A stretch of 64,000 nt of DNA from VRUE01 sp963695835 (lineage in GTDB: Bacteria; Actinomycetota; Thermoleophilia; Solirubrobacterales; 70-9), in contig CAVOHR010000001.1 in NCBI GenBank assembly GCA_963695835.1, positions 186,001 to 250,000 on the forward strand, written 5' to 3'. Every line of letters starts with the position of its first letter. Position 1 is the first letter of the stretch. The notes under the pieces were generated by a model. That model was not told the origin of the DNA. It saw only the letters and a program-made list of their open reading frames with translations, and did no database searches. A program made the translations under genes and the position numbers. This document shows positions 26,260-34,689 of this stretch, piece by piece.

Positions 26260-26613
26260 CTAGAAAACCAAACCCTTCTCTCTCGCGCCTTCCGCCAAGG
26301 CTTTGACGCGGCCGTGGAACTGGTAGCCGCCGCGGTCGAAGACGCAGGTCCCGATCCCCGCCGCCCCGGCCCGCTCGGCGAGCAGCTCGCCGGCCCGCTT
26401 GGCCTGCTCGGCGGCGGAGAGCTTGCGCAGCTCCGGCTCGATCCAGTTGACCGCGGCGAGGGTGCGGCCGGCGCCGTCGTCGACGAGCTGGGCGAAGATC
26501 CCGCGGTTGGAGCGGTAGACGGAGAGGCGCGGCCGCTCGGCGCTGCCGACGATCCGGGCGCGAACCCGGCGGCGGCGGCGCAGGCGCGCCTGGCGCTTGC
26601 TGAGCACGGTCAT
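26260..26613 (-). CDS. rplR: Large ribosomal subunit protein uL18
   Basis: A 117-residue 5S rRNA-binding protein. RPRLSVYRSNRGIFAQLVDD and the closing GYQFHGRVKALAEGAREKG are typical. It lies between rplF and rpsE in the standard order, two bases from rplF. Confidence 0.97.
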   Translation of the reverse strand: MTVLSKRQARLRRRRRVRARIVGSAERPRLSVYRSNRGIFAQLVDDGAGRTLAAVNWIEPELRKLSAAEQAKRAGELLAERAGAAGIGTCVFDRGGYQFHGRVKALAEGAREKGLVF

Positions 26614-26615
26614 CC

Positions 26616-27149
26616 CTACGCCCTCTTCCCGACCTTGCGCATCACGTGCTCGCCGCGGTAGCGGATGCCCTTGCCCTTGTAGGGCTCGGGCGGGCGCCGC
26701 TTGCGGATGTCCGCCGCGACCTGGCCGACGAGCTGCTTGTCGATGCCGCGGACGACGACCTCGGTCGGCTGCGGGACCTCGAACTCGATCCCCTCCGGCG
26801 GCTCGATCGAGACCGGGTGCGAGTAGCCGAGCGCCATCTCCAGGCTGTTGCCCTTCAGCGCCGCGCGATAGCCGACGCCCTGGATCTCGAGCCGTTTCTC
26901 GAAGCCCTCGGTGACCCCCTCGACCATGTTGGCGATCAGGCTGCGGGTCAGCCCGTGCAGGGCGCGGTGCTCGCCGCGGTCGGTCGGCCGCGACACGGTC
27001 ACCGTGCCGTCCTCCTGCTCGACCTTCATCGCGGTCGAGAGCGTCTGCGCCAGGTCCCCCTTCGGGCCCTTGACGGCGACGCGCCCGGGGGCGACCTCGA
27101 CCGTTACGGCCTCGGGGACGGGAATGGGCTTCCTGCCGATGCGGCTCAT
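26616..27149 (-). CDS. rplF: Large ribosomal subunit protein uL6
   Basis: A 177-residue protein near the factor-binding site. MSRIGRKPIPVP at the start and PEPYKGKGIRYRGEHVMRKVGK at the end are signatures. Length and order are normal. Confidence 0.97.
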   Translation of the reverse strand: MSRIGRKPIPVPEAVTVEVAPGRVAVKGPKGDLAQTLSTAMKVEQEDGTVTVSRPTDRGEHRALHGLTRSLIANMVEGVTEGFEKRLEIQGVGYRAALKGNSLEMALGYSHPVSIEPPEGIEFEVPQPTEVVVRGIDKQLVGQVAADIRKRRPPEPYKGKGIRYRGEHVMRKVGKRA

Positions 27150-27156
27150 GCTCCGC

Positions 27157-27552
27157 TCACCATACGTAGGCGACGACCTCGCCGCCCACTCCCTTCGCCT
27201 TCGCCTCGTGCCCGGTCATCACGCCGACCGAGGTGCTGACGATCGCCGTGCCGGTGCCGCCGTGAACCCGCGGCACCTGCTTGCGATCGACGTAGCGGCG
27301 GCGGCCGGGACGGGAGATCCGCTCCAGCCCGATGATCACCGGGCGGCGGTCCTCGGTGTACTTGAGCCGGATCTCGATCTGCTCGCCGACCCGGGCGGGC
27401 TTGCGCGCGAAGTCGCTGATGTAGCCCTGCTCCTTGAGGATGCGCGACATCTCCTCCTTCAGCCGCGAGGCCGGGATCGTCACGTCGTCGTGGCCGGAGC
27501 CGAGCGCGTTGCGGATCCGGGTCAGGTAATCGGCTATCGGGTCGTTCAGCAT
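27157..27552 (-). CDS. rpsH: Small ribosomal subunit protein uS8
   Basis: A 131-residue central-domain 16S rRNA-binding protein. It starts MLNDPIADYLTRIRNA and ends with the STSVGVMTGHEAKAKGVGGE region. In many bacteria uS8 autoregulates the spc operon; no regulatory fold was identified here. Confidence 0.97.
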   Translation of the reverse strand: MLNDPIADYLTRIRNALGSGHDDVTIPASRLKEEMSRILKEQGYISDFARKPARVGEQIEIRLKYTEDRRPVIIGLERISRPGRRRYVDRKQVPRVHGGTGTAIVSTSVGVMTGHEAKAKGVGGEVVAYVW

Positions 27553-27561
27553 CGCTTATCC

Positions 27562-27747
27562 CTACCAGCTCGACTTGGTCATCCCGGGCACATAGCCCTC
27601 GTGGGCGGCCTCGCGCAGGCAGATCCGGCAGAGGCCGAACTTGCGGAAGTAGCCGCGCGGCCGGCCGCAGCGGCGGCAGCGGTGGTACTCGCGGCTCTTG
27701 AACTTGGCCTTGCGGCTCTGCTTGACCTTCATCGAAGTCTTAGCCAT
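27562..27747 (-). CDS. rpsN: Small ribosomal subunit protein uS14, zinc-binding type
   Basis: A 61-residue short uS14 with two CxxC pairs (CRRCGRPRGY, CRIC), the type Z form. The ATG at 27747 (MAKTSMKVKQ) overlaps the end of rplE by eight bases. The upstream extension in the same frame is a shadow of rplE. Confidence 0.95.
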   Translation of the reverse strand: MAKTSMKVKQSRKAKFKSREYHRCRRCGRPRGYFRKFGLCRICLREAAHEGYVPGMTKSSW

Positions 27748-28555
27748 TCTCGGAATTCTCCTCGCCGGCCGAGCCATCGGCCTCTTCGGTTTCGCCCTCC
27801 GCGGCGCCCTCGCCCTCCGCGGGCTCGGGCTCCGGCTGCGCGTACGCGTCGGGGTTCTCCTCTTTCAGCTGCTCCAGCGCGGCCTGCTCGGCCTCGGCCC
27901 GCCGGCGGGCCTCCTCCCTGCGCCGCTCCTCCTCGGCCTCGGCCTCCGCCTCGAGGTCGGCCCCACCGGGACGGCCCTCTTTGGCGAACGGCATCCCCAG
28001 CCGCAGCAGCAGCTCGAACGCCTCGATGTCGGTCGGCGCCGAGGTCGCGATCGTCACGTCGAGGCCGCGCACCTCGTCGATCGAGTCGTAGTCGATTTCG
28101 GGGAAGATCAGCTGCTCCTTGATGCCCATCGAGTAGTTGCCGCGGCCGTCGAAGGAGCGCGGGTTGAGGCCGCGGAAGTCGCGGATCCGCGGGATCGCGA
28201 TCGAGCAGAGGCGGTCGAGGAACTCCCACATGCGGGCGCGGCGCAGCGTCGCCGAAAGCCCGACCGGCATCCCCTCGCGGACTTTGAAGGAGGCGATCGA
28301 CTTGCGCGCGCGGCGCACGTTCGGGTGCTGGCCGGCGATCGTCGCCAGCTGCCCCTGGGCGGCCTCGAGCATCTTTGCGTTCTGGCGCGCCTCGCCGACC
28401 CCCATGTTGAGGACGATCTTCTCCAGGCGCGGCGCCTGCATCGGCGTCGAGTAGCCGAACTTCGCGATCAGCGCCGGCTTCACGTCCTGCTCGTAGCGCT
28501 CGCGCAGCCGCGGCGGCGGCGCTGCCTGGGCCTGGGTGGTGGTCGCCGCCTCCAT
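27740..28555 (-). CDS. rplE: Large ribosomal subunit protein uL5 with long acidic tail
   Basis: A 271-residue protein. Residues 15-193 form the normal uL5 fold (KIVLNMGVGEARQNAK, FPEIDYDSIDEVRGLDV), which binds 5S rRNA. Residues 194-271 are an extra Glu/Ala-rich, coiled-coil-like tail. Usual length is about 180. The tail is in frame, keeps GC-rich third positions and ends in a TAA that overlaps rpsN, so it is not an artefact of a missed stop. Its function is unknown. Confidence 0.95.
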   Translation of the reverse strand: MEAATTTQAQAAPPPRLRERYEQDVKPALIAKFGYSTPMQAPRLEKIVLNMGVGEARQNAKMLEAAQGQLATIAGQHPNVRRARKSIASFKVREGMPVGLSATLRRARMWEFLDRLCSIAIPRIRDFRGLNPRSFDGRGNYSMGIKEQLIFPEIDYDSIDEVRGLDVTIATSAPTDIEAFELLLRLGMPFAKEGRPGGADLEAEAEAEEERRREEARRRAEAEQAALEQLKEENPDAYAQPEPEPAEGEGAAEGETEEADGSAGEENSENG

Positions 28556-28899
28556 CAGATCGACACCCCGCTGCGCTTCGCGAACCGCTCGCGCTTGCCG
28601 CCTTTGTCGCGGCGCACGCCGATCCGGGTCGGCTTGTTGTCTTTGGGGTCGAGCAGCATCAGGTTGGAGACGTGGATCGGCCCCTCCTTGTCGACGATGC
28701 CGCCGAGCTGCTGGCCGGCTTTCTGCACGTCCTGGGTCGGCCGCGGTTTTTCGTGCCGCTTGACCATGTTGATGCCCTCGACGTAGACGAACCCGCGCTT
28801 CGGCTCGGTCCGCAGCACGCGGCCGGTCTTGCCGGAGTCCTTGCCGCCGATCACCTTCACCTGGTCGTCTTTCCTGATCCGCATCGCCTTCGCCATCAA
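28555..28899 (-). CDS. rplX: Large ribosomal subunit protein uL24
   Basis: A 114-residue 50S assembly initiator with a KOW motif (RIRKDDQVKVIGGKDSGKTG). Its stop shares one base with the rplE ATG. Two adjacent methionine codons open it, and the first overlaps the rplN stop by four bases. Confidence 0.97.
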   Translation of the reverse strand: MMAKAMRIRKDDQVKVIGGKDSGKTGRVLRTEPKRGFVYVEGINMVKRHEKPRPTQDVQKAGQQLGGIVDKEGPIHVSNLMLLDPKDNKPTRIGVRRDKGGKRERFAKRSGVSI

Positions 28900-29267
28900 A
28901 GTACCTCGGGCGCCAGCGAGACGATTTTCATGAAATTGCGATCGCGCAGCTCGCGGGCGACCGGGCCGAAGATGCGGGTGCCGCGCGGGTTGTTGCTCGC
29001 CGGGTCGATCAGCACGGCGGCGTTTTCGTCGAAGGAGATGTAGGTGCCGTCGTTGCGGCCGAGCGACTTGCGGGTGCGGACGATCACAGCCTGCACGACC
29101 TCGCCCTTGCGGACGCCGCCCCGCGGGCTCGCCTGTTTGACCGTCGCCGTGATCACGTCGCCGACCCCCGCGTAGCGGCGGTGGGACCCGCCCTTTACGC
29201 GGATGCAGAGGATCTCGCGGGCGCCGGAGTTGTCGGCGACCTTCAATCTGGACTCTTGCTGGATCAT
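28896..29267 (-). CDS. rplN: Large ribosomal subunit protein uL14
   Basis: A 123-residue protein starting MIQQESRLKVADNSGAREI and carrying RRYAGVGDVITATVK. It sits at the subunit interface. Length and order are standard. Confidence 0.98.
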   Translation of the reverse strand: MIQQESRLKVADNSGAREILCIRVKGGSHRRYAGVGDVITATVKQASPRGGVRKGEVVQAVIVRTRKSLGRNDGTYISFDENAAVLIDPASNNPRGTRIFGPVARELRDRNFMKIVSLAPEVL

Positions 29268-29279
29268 CGAATCGCGCTC

Positions 29280-29852
29280 CTACTTCGCCTTCTCCACGAC
29301 CTCGACCAGCCGCCAGCGCTTGGTCTTCGAGAGCGGCCGAGTCTCGACCACCCGCACCACGTCGCCCTCGCCGGCCTCGTTCCGCTCGTCGTGCGCGTGC
29401 AGCGTCCGCGAGCGCCGGATCACCTTCTCGTAGGTGGGGTGGCGCCTCGCGGTGTCGATCCGAACCGTGATCGTTTTCTGCCCCTTGTCGGAAACGACGA
29501 TTCCCTGCCGCACCTTGGCCGCAACCGCGGCCTTCTCGGCAGGCGGCGTCCCGGCCCCGGCGGTCTTGTCGGCCTTGGCAGCAGCCCGTTCCTTGCGCCG
29601 TTCGGCAGCATGGCGCTTACGCCCCTCGACCCGAGCAGCCTTCCGCTCCTCGGCAGTCTGCTGCGGCCCGGCCTTATGGGGCTTGCGCGACCGTTCCAGC
29701 CTGCGCTTCTCCTTCCAGGGAAGCTCATCCTCCGGATTGGGCTCCGCAGCTTTCTCCTCGGCGGCAGGGGCGGCCGGCTCCTCGGCCGGGGTGGTCTCGT
29801 CCTGAGCCTGATCCTGCTCGACGTTCTCTTGTTTCTGCTCGTCCTCGCTCAT
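29280..29852 (-). CDS. rpsQ: Small ribosomal subunit protein uS17 with long charged N-terminal extension
   Basis: A 190-residue protein. The conserved uS17 core begins near residue 112 (KVRQGIVVSDKGQKTITVRI) and runs to the end; the usual whole protein is about 80-90 residues. Residues 1-45 are acidic (MSEDEQKQENVEQDQAQDE), then 46-110 are strongly basic and helical. The ATG overlaps the rpmC stop by four bases, which supports this long start. An internal start near the core would give a normal protein, but no clear ribosome site was seen there. Confidence 0.92.
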   Translation of the reverse strand: MSEDEQKQENVEQDQAQDETTPAEEPAAPAAEEKAAEPNPEDELPWKEKRRLERSRKPHKAGPQQTAEERKAARVEGRKRHAAERRKERAAAKADKTAGAGTPPAEKAAVAAKVRQGIVVSDKGQKTITVRIDTARRHPTYEKVIRRSRTLHAHDERNEAGEGDVVRVVETRPLSKTKRWRLVEVVEKAK

Positions 29853-30064
29853 CTCTTCAACTCTCTCTCGACGTCGATCCCGCGCTCTTTCGCAACGGTC
29901 AGCAGTCGCGCAATGTCGCGTTTGGCCACACTCAGCCGATGCGTGTTCTCCAGCTCGCCCGTCGCGTGCCGGAAGCGCAGGTTGAACGCCTCCTGCTTGG
30001 CGTCGATCAGCTTCGCCACCAGCTCGTCGTCTTTCAGGTCGTGGGCCTCGGACGCCTTCATCAC
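29849..30064 (-). CDS. rpmC: Large ribosomal subunit protein uL29
   Basis: A 71-residue two-helix protein at the tunnel exit, with DLKDDELVAKLIDAKQEAFN and KRDIARLLTVAKERG. It overlaps rplP upstream and rpsQ downstream by four bases each. Confidence 0.97.
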   Translation of the reverse strand: MMKASEAHDLKDDELVAKLIDAKQEAFNLRFRHATGELENTHRLSVAKRDIARLLTVAKERGIDVERELKR

Positions 30065-30480
30065 GATTCGGCCCCCTCACGCATGACGAATTTGGTCTTG
30101 ATCGGAAGCTTGTGACCGGCCAGGCGCAGCGCCTCGCGGGCGAGGTCCTCGGGGACGCCGGCCAGCTCGAACATCACCTTGCCGGGCTTGACCACGGCGA
30201 CCCAACCCTCCGGGTTGCCCTTGCCCGAGCCCATCCGCGTCTCGGCGGGCTTCTTCGTGTAGGGCTTGTCGGGGAAGATGTTGATCCAGACCTTGCCGCC
30301 ACGTTTGATCTTGCGGGTCATCGCCACACGAGCGGCCTCGATCTGGCGGTTGGTGATCCAGCCGCGGTCGAGGGCCTTCAGCCCGTACTCGCCGAAGGCG
30401 ACGTGGCTGCCGCCCTTGGTGTAACCGCGCATCCGGCCACGCATCTGTTTGCGGTGCTTGACCCGCTTCGGCATCAGCAT
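30061..30480 (-). CDS. rplP: Large ribosomal subunit protein uL16
   Basis: A 139-residue protein beginning MLMPKRVKHRKQMRGRM. It helps position tRNA in the 50S A site. The first ATG shares a base with the rpsC stop (TGATG); the ATG two codons on is an alternative. The longer frame upstream is a shadow of rpsC. Confidence 0.97.
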   Translation of the reverse strand: MLMPKRVKHRKQMRGRMRGYTKGGSHVAFGEYGLKALDRGWITNRQIEAARVAMTRKIKRGGKVWINIFPDKPYTKKPAETRMGSGKGNPEGWVAVVKPGKVMFELAGVPEDLAREALRLAGHKLPIKTKFVMREGAES

Positions 30481-31226
30481 CAGCCGCGCTGACCCCCTTC
30501 GCGCCCGCCGCGGCCGCGGTCGCCGGGACGGTTGCGCCCGCCGCGGCCGCGCGGGGCGGCCTGCGGTTCGCCCTCGGGCGGGACCTGGTCGGAGCGGAAG
30601 CCCTCGGGCATCACCTCGCCCTTGTTGATCCAGCATTTGACGCCGATCCGGCCCGCCGTCGTGCGCGCCTCGTAGAAGCCGTAGTCGATGTTCGCGCGCA
30701 GCGTGTGCAGCGGCACCCGGCCGTCTGAATAGTGTTCGGTGCGCGCCATCTCGGAGCCGCCGAGCCGTCCGGAGACCTGGATCTTCACGCCCTTGGCGCC
30801 CGAGCGCATCGCCGAGGTCAGCGCCCGTTTCATCGCCCGGCGGAAGGCGACCCGGTTCTGAAGCTGCTCGGCGATCGACTGGGCGACCAGCTTGGCGTCG
30901 AGCTCGGGGCGCTTGACCTCGCGGATGTTCACTTTCACCGGCTTGCCGGTCAGCTTGTGCAGCTCCTTGCGCAGCGCGTCCACTTCGCTGCCCGATTTGC
31001 CGATCACGATGCCCGGACGGGCCGTGTGGATGTCGACGGAGACCTCACCGCGGCGCTCGATCGTGATGTCGGAGAGGCCGGCGTGGGCCAGTTTGCCCTC
31101 GATGTGGTCGCGGATCGCCAGGTCCTCCGCGAGCACGTCCGCGAAGCCCTTCTCGTCGAACCAGTTCGATTTCCAGGGCTGGATGTAGCCGACCCGGAAG
31201 CCGCCGGGGTGGATCTTCTGTCCCAT
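30480..31226 (-). CDS. rpsC: Small ribosomal subunit protein uS3
   Basis: A 248-residue 30S head protein with a KH domain (RPGIVIGKSGSEVDALRKEL). The last 25 residues form an Arg/Gly-rich tail (RGGRNRPGDRGRGGREGG), common in actinobacterial uS3. Order is normal. Confidence 0.97.
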   Translation of the reverse strand: MGQKIHPGGFRVGYIQPWKSNWFDEKGFADVLAEDLAIRDHIEGKLAHAGLSDITIERRGEVSVDIHTARPGIVIGKSGSEVDALRKELHKLTGKPVKVNIREVKRPELDAKLVAQSIAEQLQNRVAFRRAMKRALTSAMRSGAKGVKIQVSGRLGGSEMARTEHYSDGRVPLHTLRANIDYGFYEARTTAGRIGVKCWINKGEVMPEGFRSDQVPPEGEPQAAPRGRGGRNRPGDRGRGGREGGQRG

Positions 31227-31234
31227 CGTCTCCC

Positions 31235-31597
31235 CTATTCCTCTTCCGGACTGAGCGCCACGGCGATGTGGCTGGTTCGCTTGTTGATCGGCGTGGCCCG
31301 GCCGAGGGCGCGCGGCCGGAAGCGGCGCAGGGTCGGGCCTTCGTCGACGGTGATCTCGGCGACCCGCATCTCGTCGGCGACCAGATCGTGGTTGTTCTCC
31401 GCGTTGGCGGCGGCCGACTCGATCAGCTTGCCGATGTCGCGGGCGGCGCCGCGCGGCGAGAACTGGAGCAGCGCCCGCGCCCGGTCGATGTTGAGGCCGC
31501 GCACCTGATCGGCGACCAGCCGCGCCTTGCGCGGCGCGACGCGCACGTAGCGCGAGCTCGCGCGGACCACGATCTTCTCTTTCTTCTCGCCGGCCAT
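31235..31597 (-). CDS. rplV: Large ribosomal subunit protein uL22
   Basis: A 120-residue tunnel-wall protein. VRVAPRKARLVADQVRG and the beta-hairpin with RFRPRALGRATPINKRTSH are diagnostic. The ATG at 31597 fits the family N-terminus; the longer frame reads through rpsS in the wrong phase. Confidence 0.96.
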   Translation of the reverse strand: MAGEKKEKIVVRASSRYVRVAPRKARLVADQVRGLNIDRARALLQFSPRGAARDIGKLIESAAANAENNHDLVADEMRVAEITVDEGPTLRRFRPRALGRATPINKRTSHIAVALSPEEE

Positions 31598-31599
31598 CG

Positions 31600-31872
31600 C
31601 TACTCGCCCTTGCCGGTTCCGGAGTGGGCGCGGAAGGTCCTGGTCGGCGCGAACTCGCCCAGCTTGTGGCCGACCATCGACTCGGAGATGAAGACCGGCA
31701 CGTGCTTGCGGCCGTCGTGGACGGCGATCGTGTGGCCGACCATGTCGGGGAAGATCGTCGAGGTCCGCGACCAGGTCTTGACCATCTGCTTCTGGCCGGA
31801 CTCGTTCATCGCCGAGATCCGCTTCATCAGCGCCGCTTCCACCCACGGCCCCTTTTTCGTCGAGCGTCCCAT
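31600..31872 (-). CDS. rpsS: Small ribosomal subunit protein uS19
   Basis: A 90-residue 30S head protein, MGRSTKKGPWVEAALMKRI onward, with VGHKLGEFAPTRTFRAH near the end. Its ATG shares a base with the rplB stop. Confidence 0.97.
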   Translation of the reverse strand: MGRSTKKGPWVEAALMKRISAMNESGQKQMVKTWSRTSTIFPDMVGHTIAVHDGRKHVPVFISESMVGHKLGEFAPTRTFRAHSGTGKGE

Positions 31873-32714
31873 CAGCGCTTCTTCTTCCCCCGCTTGCGGC
31901 CGCGGACGATGTAGCGGTCGGACTGCTTGCCCTTCTTGCGGGTGCGGTAGCCGAGCGTCGGCTTGCCCCAGGGGGTGACCGGGTGGCCGCCCGGCGTGTG
32001 GTGGGCCTCGCCGCCGCCGTGCGGGTGGTCGACCGGGTTCATCGCCACGCCACGCGTCTGCGGGCGCTTGCCCTTGTGGCGGCTGCGCCCCGCCTTGCCG
32101 ATCTTCACGTTCTGGTGCTCGGCGTTGGACAGCGAGCCGACGGTGGCGCGGCACTCGGCGCGGACCATCCGCATCTCCGAGGAGGGCAGCCGCAGCGTCA
32201 CCATCTCGCCCTCCTTGGCGACCAGCTGGATCGCGGCGCCGGCGGCGCGGCCCATCTTGCCGCCCTGGCCGGCGGTCAGCTCGACGTTGTGGACGATCGT
32301 GCCGGTCGGCATCTCGGCCAGCGCCAGCGCGTGGCCGGGCTTGATGTCGGCGCCGGGCCCGGACTGCACGCGGTCGTCGACGGCGAGGCCGGCCGGGGCG
32401 AGGATGTAGCTCTTCTCGCCGTCGGCGTAGTGCAGCAGCGCGATGTAGCAGCTGCGGTTGGGGTCGTACTCGACGCTCGCCACCTTGGCCGACACGCCGT
32501 CCTTGCGCCGCTTGAAGTCGATCTTGCGGTAGCGCCGCTTGGCGCCGCCGCCGCGATGGCGGGCGGTGACGCGGCCGTTGGCGTTGCGGCCGCCGGACTT
32601 GCGCAGGCCCTCGGTCAGCTTGCGCTCCGGCTCGGTCGCGGTCAGCTGCTCGCGCATCGGGTAGGTCGCGAAGCGGCGTCCCGGGCTGGTCGGTTTGGTC
32701 TTGCGGTTCGGCAT
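31872..32714 (-). CDS. rplB: Large ribosomal subunit protein uL2
   Basis: A 280-residue protein close to the peptidyl-transferase centre. GRNANGRVTARHRGGGAKRR and GVAMNPVDHPHGGGE hold the conserved His of the C-terminal loop. Length is normal. Confidence 0.98.
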   Translation of the reverse strand: MPNRKTKPTSPGRRFATYPMREQLTATEPERKLTEGLRKSGGRNANGRVTARHRGGGAKRRYRKIDFKRRKDGVSAKVASVEYDPNRSCYIALLHYADGEKSYILAPAGLAVDDRVQSGPGADIKPGHALALAEMPTGTIVHNVELTAGQGGKMGRAAGAAIQLVAKEGEMVTLRLPSSEMRMVRAECRATVGSLSNAEHQNVKIGKAGRSRHKGKRPQTRGVAMNPVDHPHGGGEAHHTPGGHPVTPWGKPTLGYRTRKKGKQSDRYIVRGRKRGKKKR

Positions 32715-32722
32715 CTCTCTCC

Positions 32723-33016
32723 CTATGCGGTCTCGGCGCCTTCGAACAGCTCGATCCGCTCGCCGGGAACGAGCTGGACGATCGCCTTCTTCCAGGCCCG
32801 CGTGCGGCCTTTCGTGAGGCCGCGGCGCTTCGGCTTGGCCCGCACCTTCGCGGTGTGCACGGAGGCGACGCCGACGTCGAAGATCTCTTCCACCGCGGCG
32901 GCGATCTGGGTCTTGTGGGCGCGGTCGTTGACCCGGAACGTGTACTTGCCCTCGGCGATCAGCGCGTAGCTCTTCTCCGAGACGACCGGGCGGACGATGA
33001 CGGTGCGGGCGTCCAT
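32723..33016 (-). CDS. rplW: Large ribosomal subunit protein uL23
   Basis: A 97-residue tunnel-exit protein that docks trigger factor and SRP. VRPVVSEKSYALIAEGKYTF is typical. It lies between rplD and rplB. Confidence 0.97.
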   Translation of the reverse strand: MDARTVIVRPVVSEKSYALIAEGKYTFRVNDRAHKTQIAAAVEEIFDVGVASVHTAKVRAKPKRRGLTKGRTRAWKKAIVQLVPGERIELFEGAETA

Positions 33017-33023
33017 CAGTGCC

Positions 33024-33641
33024 TTAGCCGAGCCTCTCCCGCAGCGTCTCGAGGGCGCTTTCGGAGACGACGAGCGAGGCGGCGCCGATCACGTCGGCGA
33101 CCCCGATCGCCCCGACCTCGGCGACGGTGACGCGGTCGATGTTGCGGAAGCTCTTCACGGCGCCGGTCTCCCCGGCGCGAAGGACGACCAGGGTCGGCCG
33201 CTTCGCGCCCCATTTCGCCAGCGCGGCGGCCGCCGCCTTGGTCGAGGGGGTGTCGAAGGCGGCGGGGTCGAGGATCGCGACGCTGCCGCGCTCGGCGTGC
33301 ACCGAGAGGGCCGCCCGCATCGCCTTGCGGCGGGCCTTGCGGTTGACCTTGACCTTGTAGGTGCGCGGCTTGGGGCCGAAGGCGACGCCGCCGCCGAAGC
33401 GGTTGGGGACGCCGAGCGTGCCGGCGCGCGCCCGGCCGGTGCCCTTCTGGCGCCAGGCCTTGGCGGTGGTGAAGGCGACCTCGCCGCGGGTCAGGGTCGA
33501 GGCGGTGCCGCGGCGGCGCGCGGCCAGGTCGGCGCGCGCCGTCTCGTGCACCAGCGAGTGGTGAAAGGGCTCGGCGAACAGCTCCCTCGGCAGCTCCGCC
33601 TTGGTCGTCTTGCCGAGCACCGCCGCTTTAGCCGTCGCCAT
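33024..33641 (-). CDS. rplD: Large ribosomal subunit protein uL4
   Basis: A 205-residue protein whose long loop reaches the exit tunnel (RQKGTGRARAGTLGVPNRFG). In some bacteria it represses the S10 operon. It overlaps the end of rplC by fourteen bases. Confidence 0.97.
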   Translation of the reverse strand: MATAKAAVLGKTTKAELPRELFAEPFHHSLVHETARADLAARRRGTASTLTRGEVAFTTAKAWRQKGTGRARAGTLGVPNRFGGGVAFGPKPRTYKVKVNRKARRKAMRAALSVHAERGSVAILDPAAFDTPSTKAAAAALAKWGAKRPTLVVLRAGETGAVKSFRNIDRVTVAEVGAIGVADVIGAASLVVSESALETLRERLG

Positions 33642-34263
33642 CGGTCCTCACCTCCACGACCGCGTTGCGCGAGCCGGGGACCGAGCCCTTGACCAGCAGC
33701 AGGTTGCGCTCGGCGTCGACGTCGGCGACTTCGAGCCCCCGCTGGGTGGCCCGCTTGTTGCCCATCTGACCCGGCATCCGCATCCCCTTGAAGACGCGGC
33801 CGGGGAAGGCGCTGGCGCCGATCGAGCCCGGCGCCCGCACGTTGTGGGAGCCGTGGCTGACCGGGCCGCGGCTGAAGTTGTGGCGCTTGATCCCGCCCTG
33901 GAAGCCCTTGCCGATCGAGATCCCGGAGACCTTGATCTTCTGCCCCGCCTCGAAGGCGGAGACGGTGACGTCGTCGCCGACCTTCGGCCCCTCCTCGGCG
34001 CCGAGGTCCTCGTCGCGGAACTCGACCAGGTGGCGCATCGGCGGCGCGCCGGCCTTCCTCAGGTGGCCCAGCTCGGGCTTGCTCAGCTTGCCCTCCTTGA
34101 CCTCGCCGAAGGCGAGCTGCACGGCGGCGTAGCCGTCGCGCTCGGCCTCGCGCACGGCGGTCACCTTGCAGGGGCCGGCCTCGATCACGGTCACCGGGAC
34201 GACGGTGCCGTCCTCGCGGAAGACCTGCGTCATGCCGAGCTTCTTGCCGAGGATCGCAGCCAT
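33628..34263 (-). CDS. rplC: Large ribosomal subunit protein uL3
   Basis: A 211-residue early-assembly protein, MAAILGKKLGMTQVFREDG onward, with the central HNFSRGPVSHGSHNVRAPGS loop that reaches the peptidyl-transferase centre. It starts two bases after rpsJ. Confidence 0.98.
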   Translation of the reverse strand: MAAILGKKLGMTQVFREDGTVVPVTVIEAGPCKVTAVREAERDGYAAVQLAFGEVKEGKLSKPELGHLRKAGAPPMRHLVEFRDEDLGAEEGPKVGDDVTVSAFEAGQKIKVSGISIGKGFQGGIKRHNFSRGPVSHGSHNVRAPGSIGASAFPGRVFKGMRMPGQMGNKRATQRGLEVADVDAERNLLLVKGSVPGSRNAVVEVRTDGDG

Positions 34264-34265
34264 GG

Positions 34266-34586
34266 CTAAAGGCGGATCTCGATGTCGACGCCGGCGGGCA
34301 GCGAGTCGAGCCGCTGCAGGGAGTCGACGGTTTTCGGCGACGGCTGGAGGATGTCGATCAGGCGCTTGTGGGTGCGGATCTCGAAGTGCTCGCGCGAGTC
34401 CTTGTCCTTGAACGGCGAGCGGATCACGCAGTAGACGTTTTTCTCGGTCGGCAGCGGCACCGGGCCGGAGACGCTCGCCCCCGTCCGCTCCGCGGTCTCG
34501 ACGATCTCGCGGGCAGCCCGATCTATGGCGTCGTGGTCGTACGCCTTCAGTCGGATCCGGATTTTCTGTGCCGCGATCGTCGCCAC
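34266..34586 (-). CDS. rpsJ: Small ribosomal subunit protein uS10
   Basis: A 106-residue protein of the 30S head, also the NusB partner NusE in antitermination. QKIRIRLKAYDHDAID is the signature. I chose the GTG at 34586 because AAAGGA lies just upstream at ribosome-site distance and the length becomes normal. The GTG at 34610 would add eight residues and would itself consist of ribosome-site-like sequence. It opens the S10 operon. Confidence 0.96.
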   Translation of the reverse strand: MATIAAQKIRIRLKAYDHDAIDRAAREIVETAERTGASVSGPVPLPTEKNVYCVIRSPFKDKDSREHFEIRTHKRLIDILQPSPKTVDSLQRLDSLPAGVDIEIRL

Positions 34587-34633
34587 GGTTGTCCTTTTCT
34601 TTTCCTCCACACGCGGCCTTTACCGCGCGGAAA

Positions 34634-34665
34634 GGGCGCCGCCCCTTTGTCTGGGGCGCCGCCCC
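34634..34665. repeat. Two GC-rich palindromes in the rpsJ leader
   Basis: GGGCGCCGCCCC occurs twice, 20 bases apart (34634-34645 and 34654-34665). Each copy is almost self-complementary. They lie between the tuf stop and rpsJ and could form leader structure or part of a terminator. Confidence 0.5.
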
Positions 34666-34689
34666 CGGTCGTATGTCTTCTTAGTTTTC

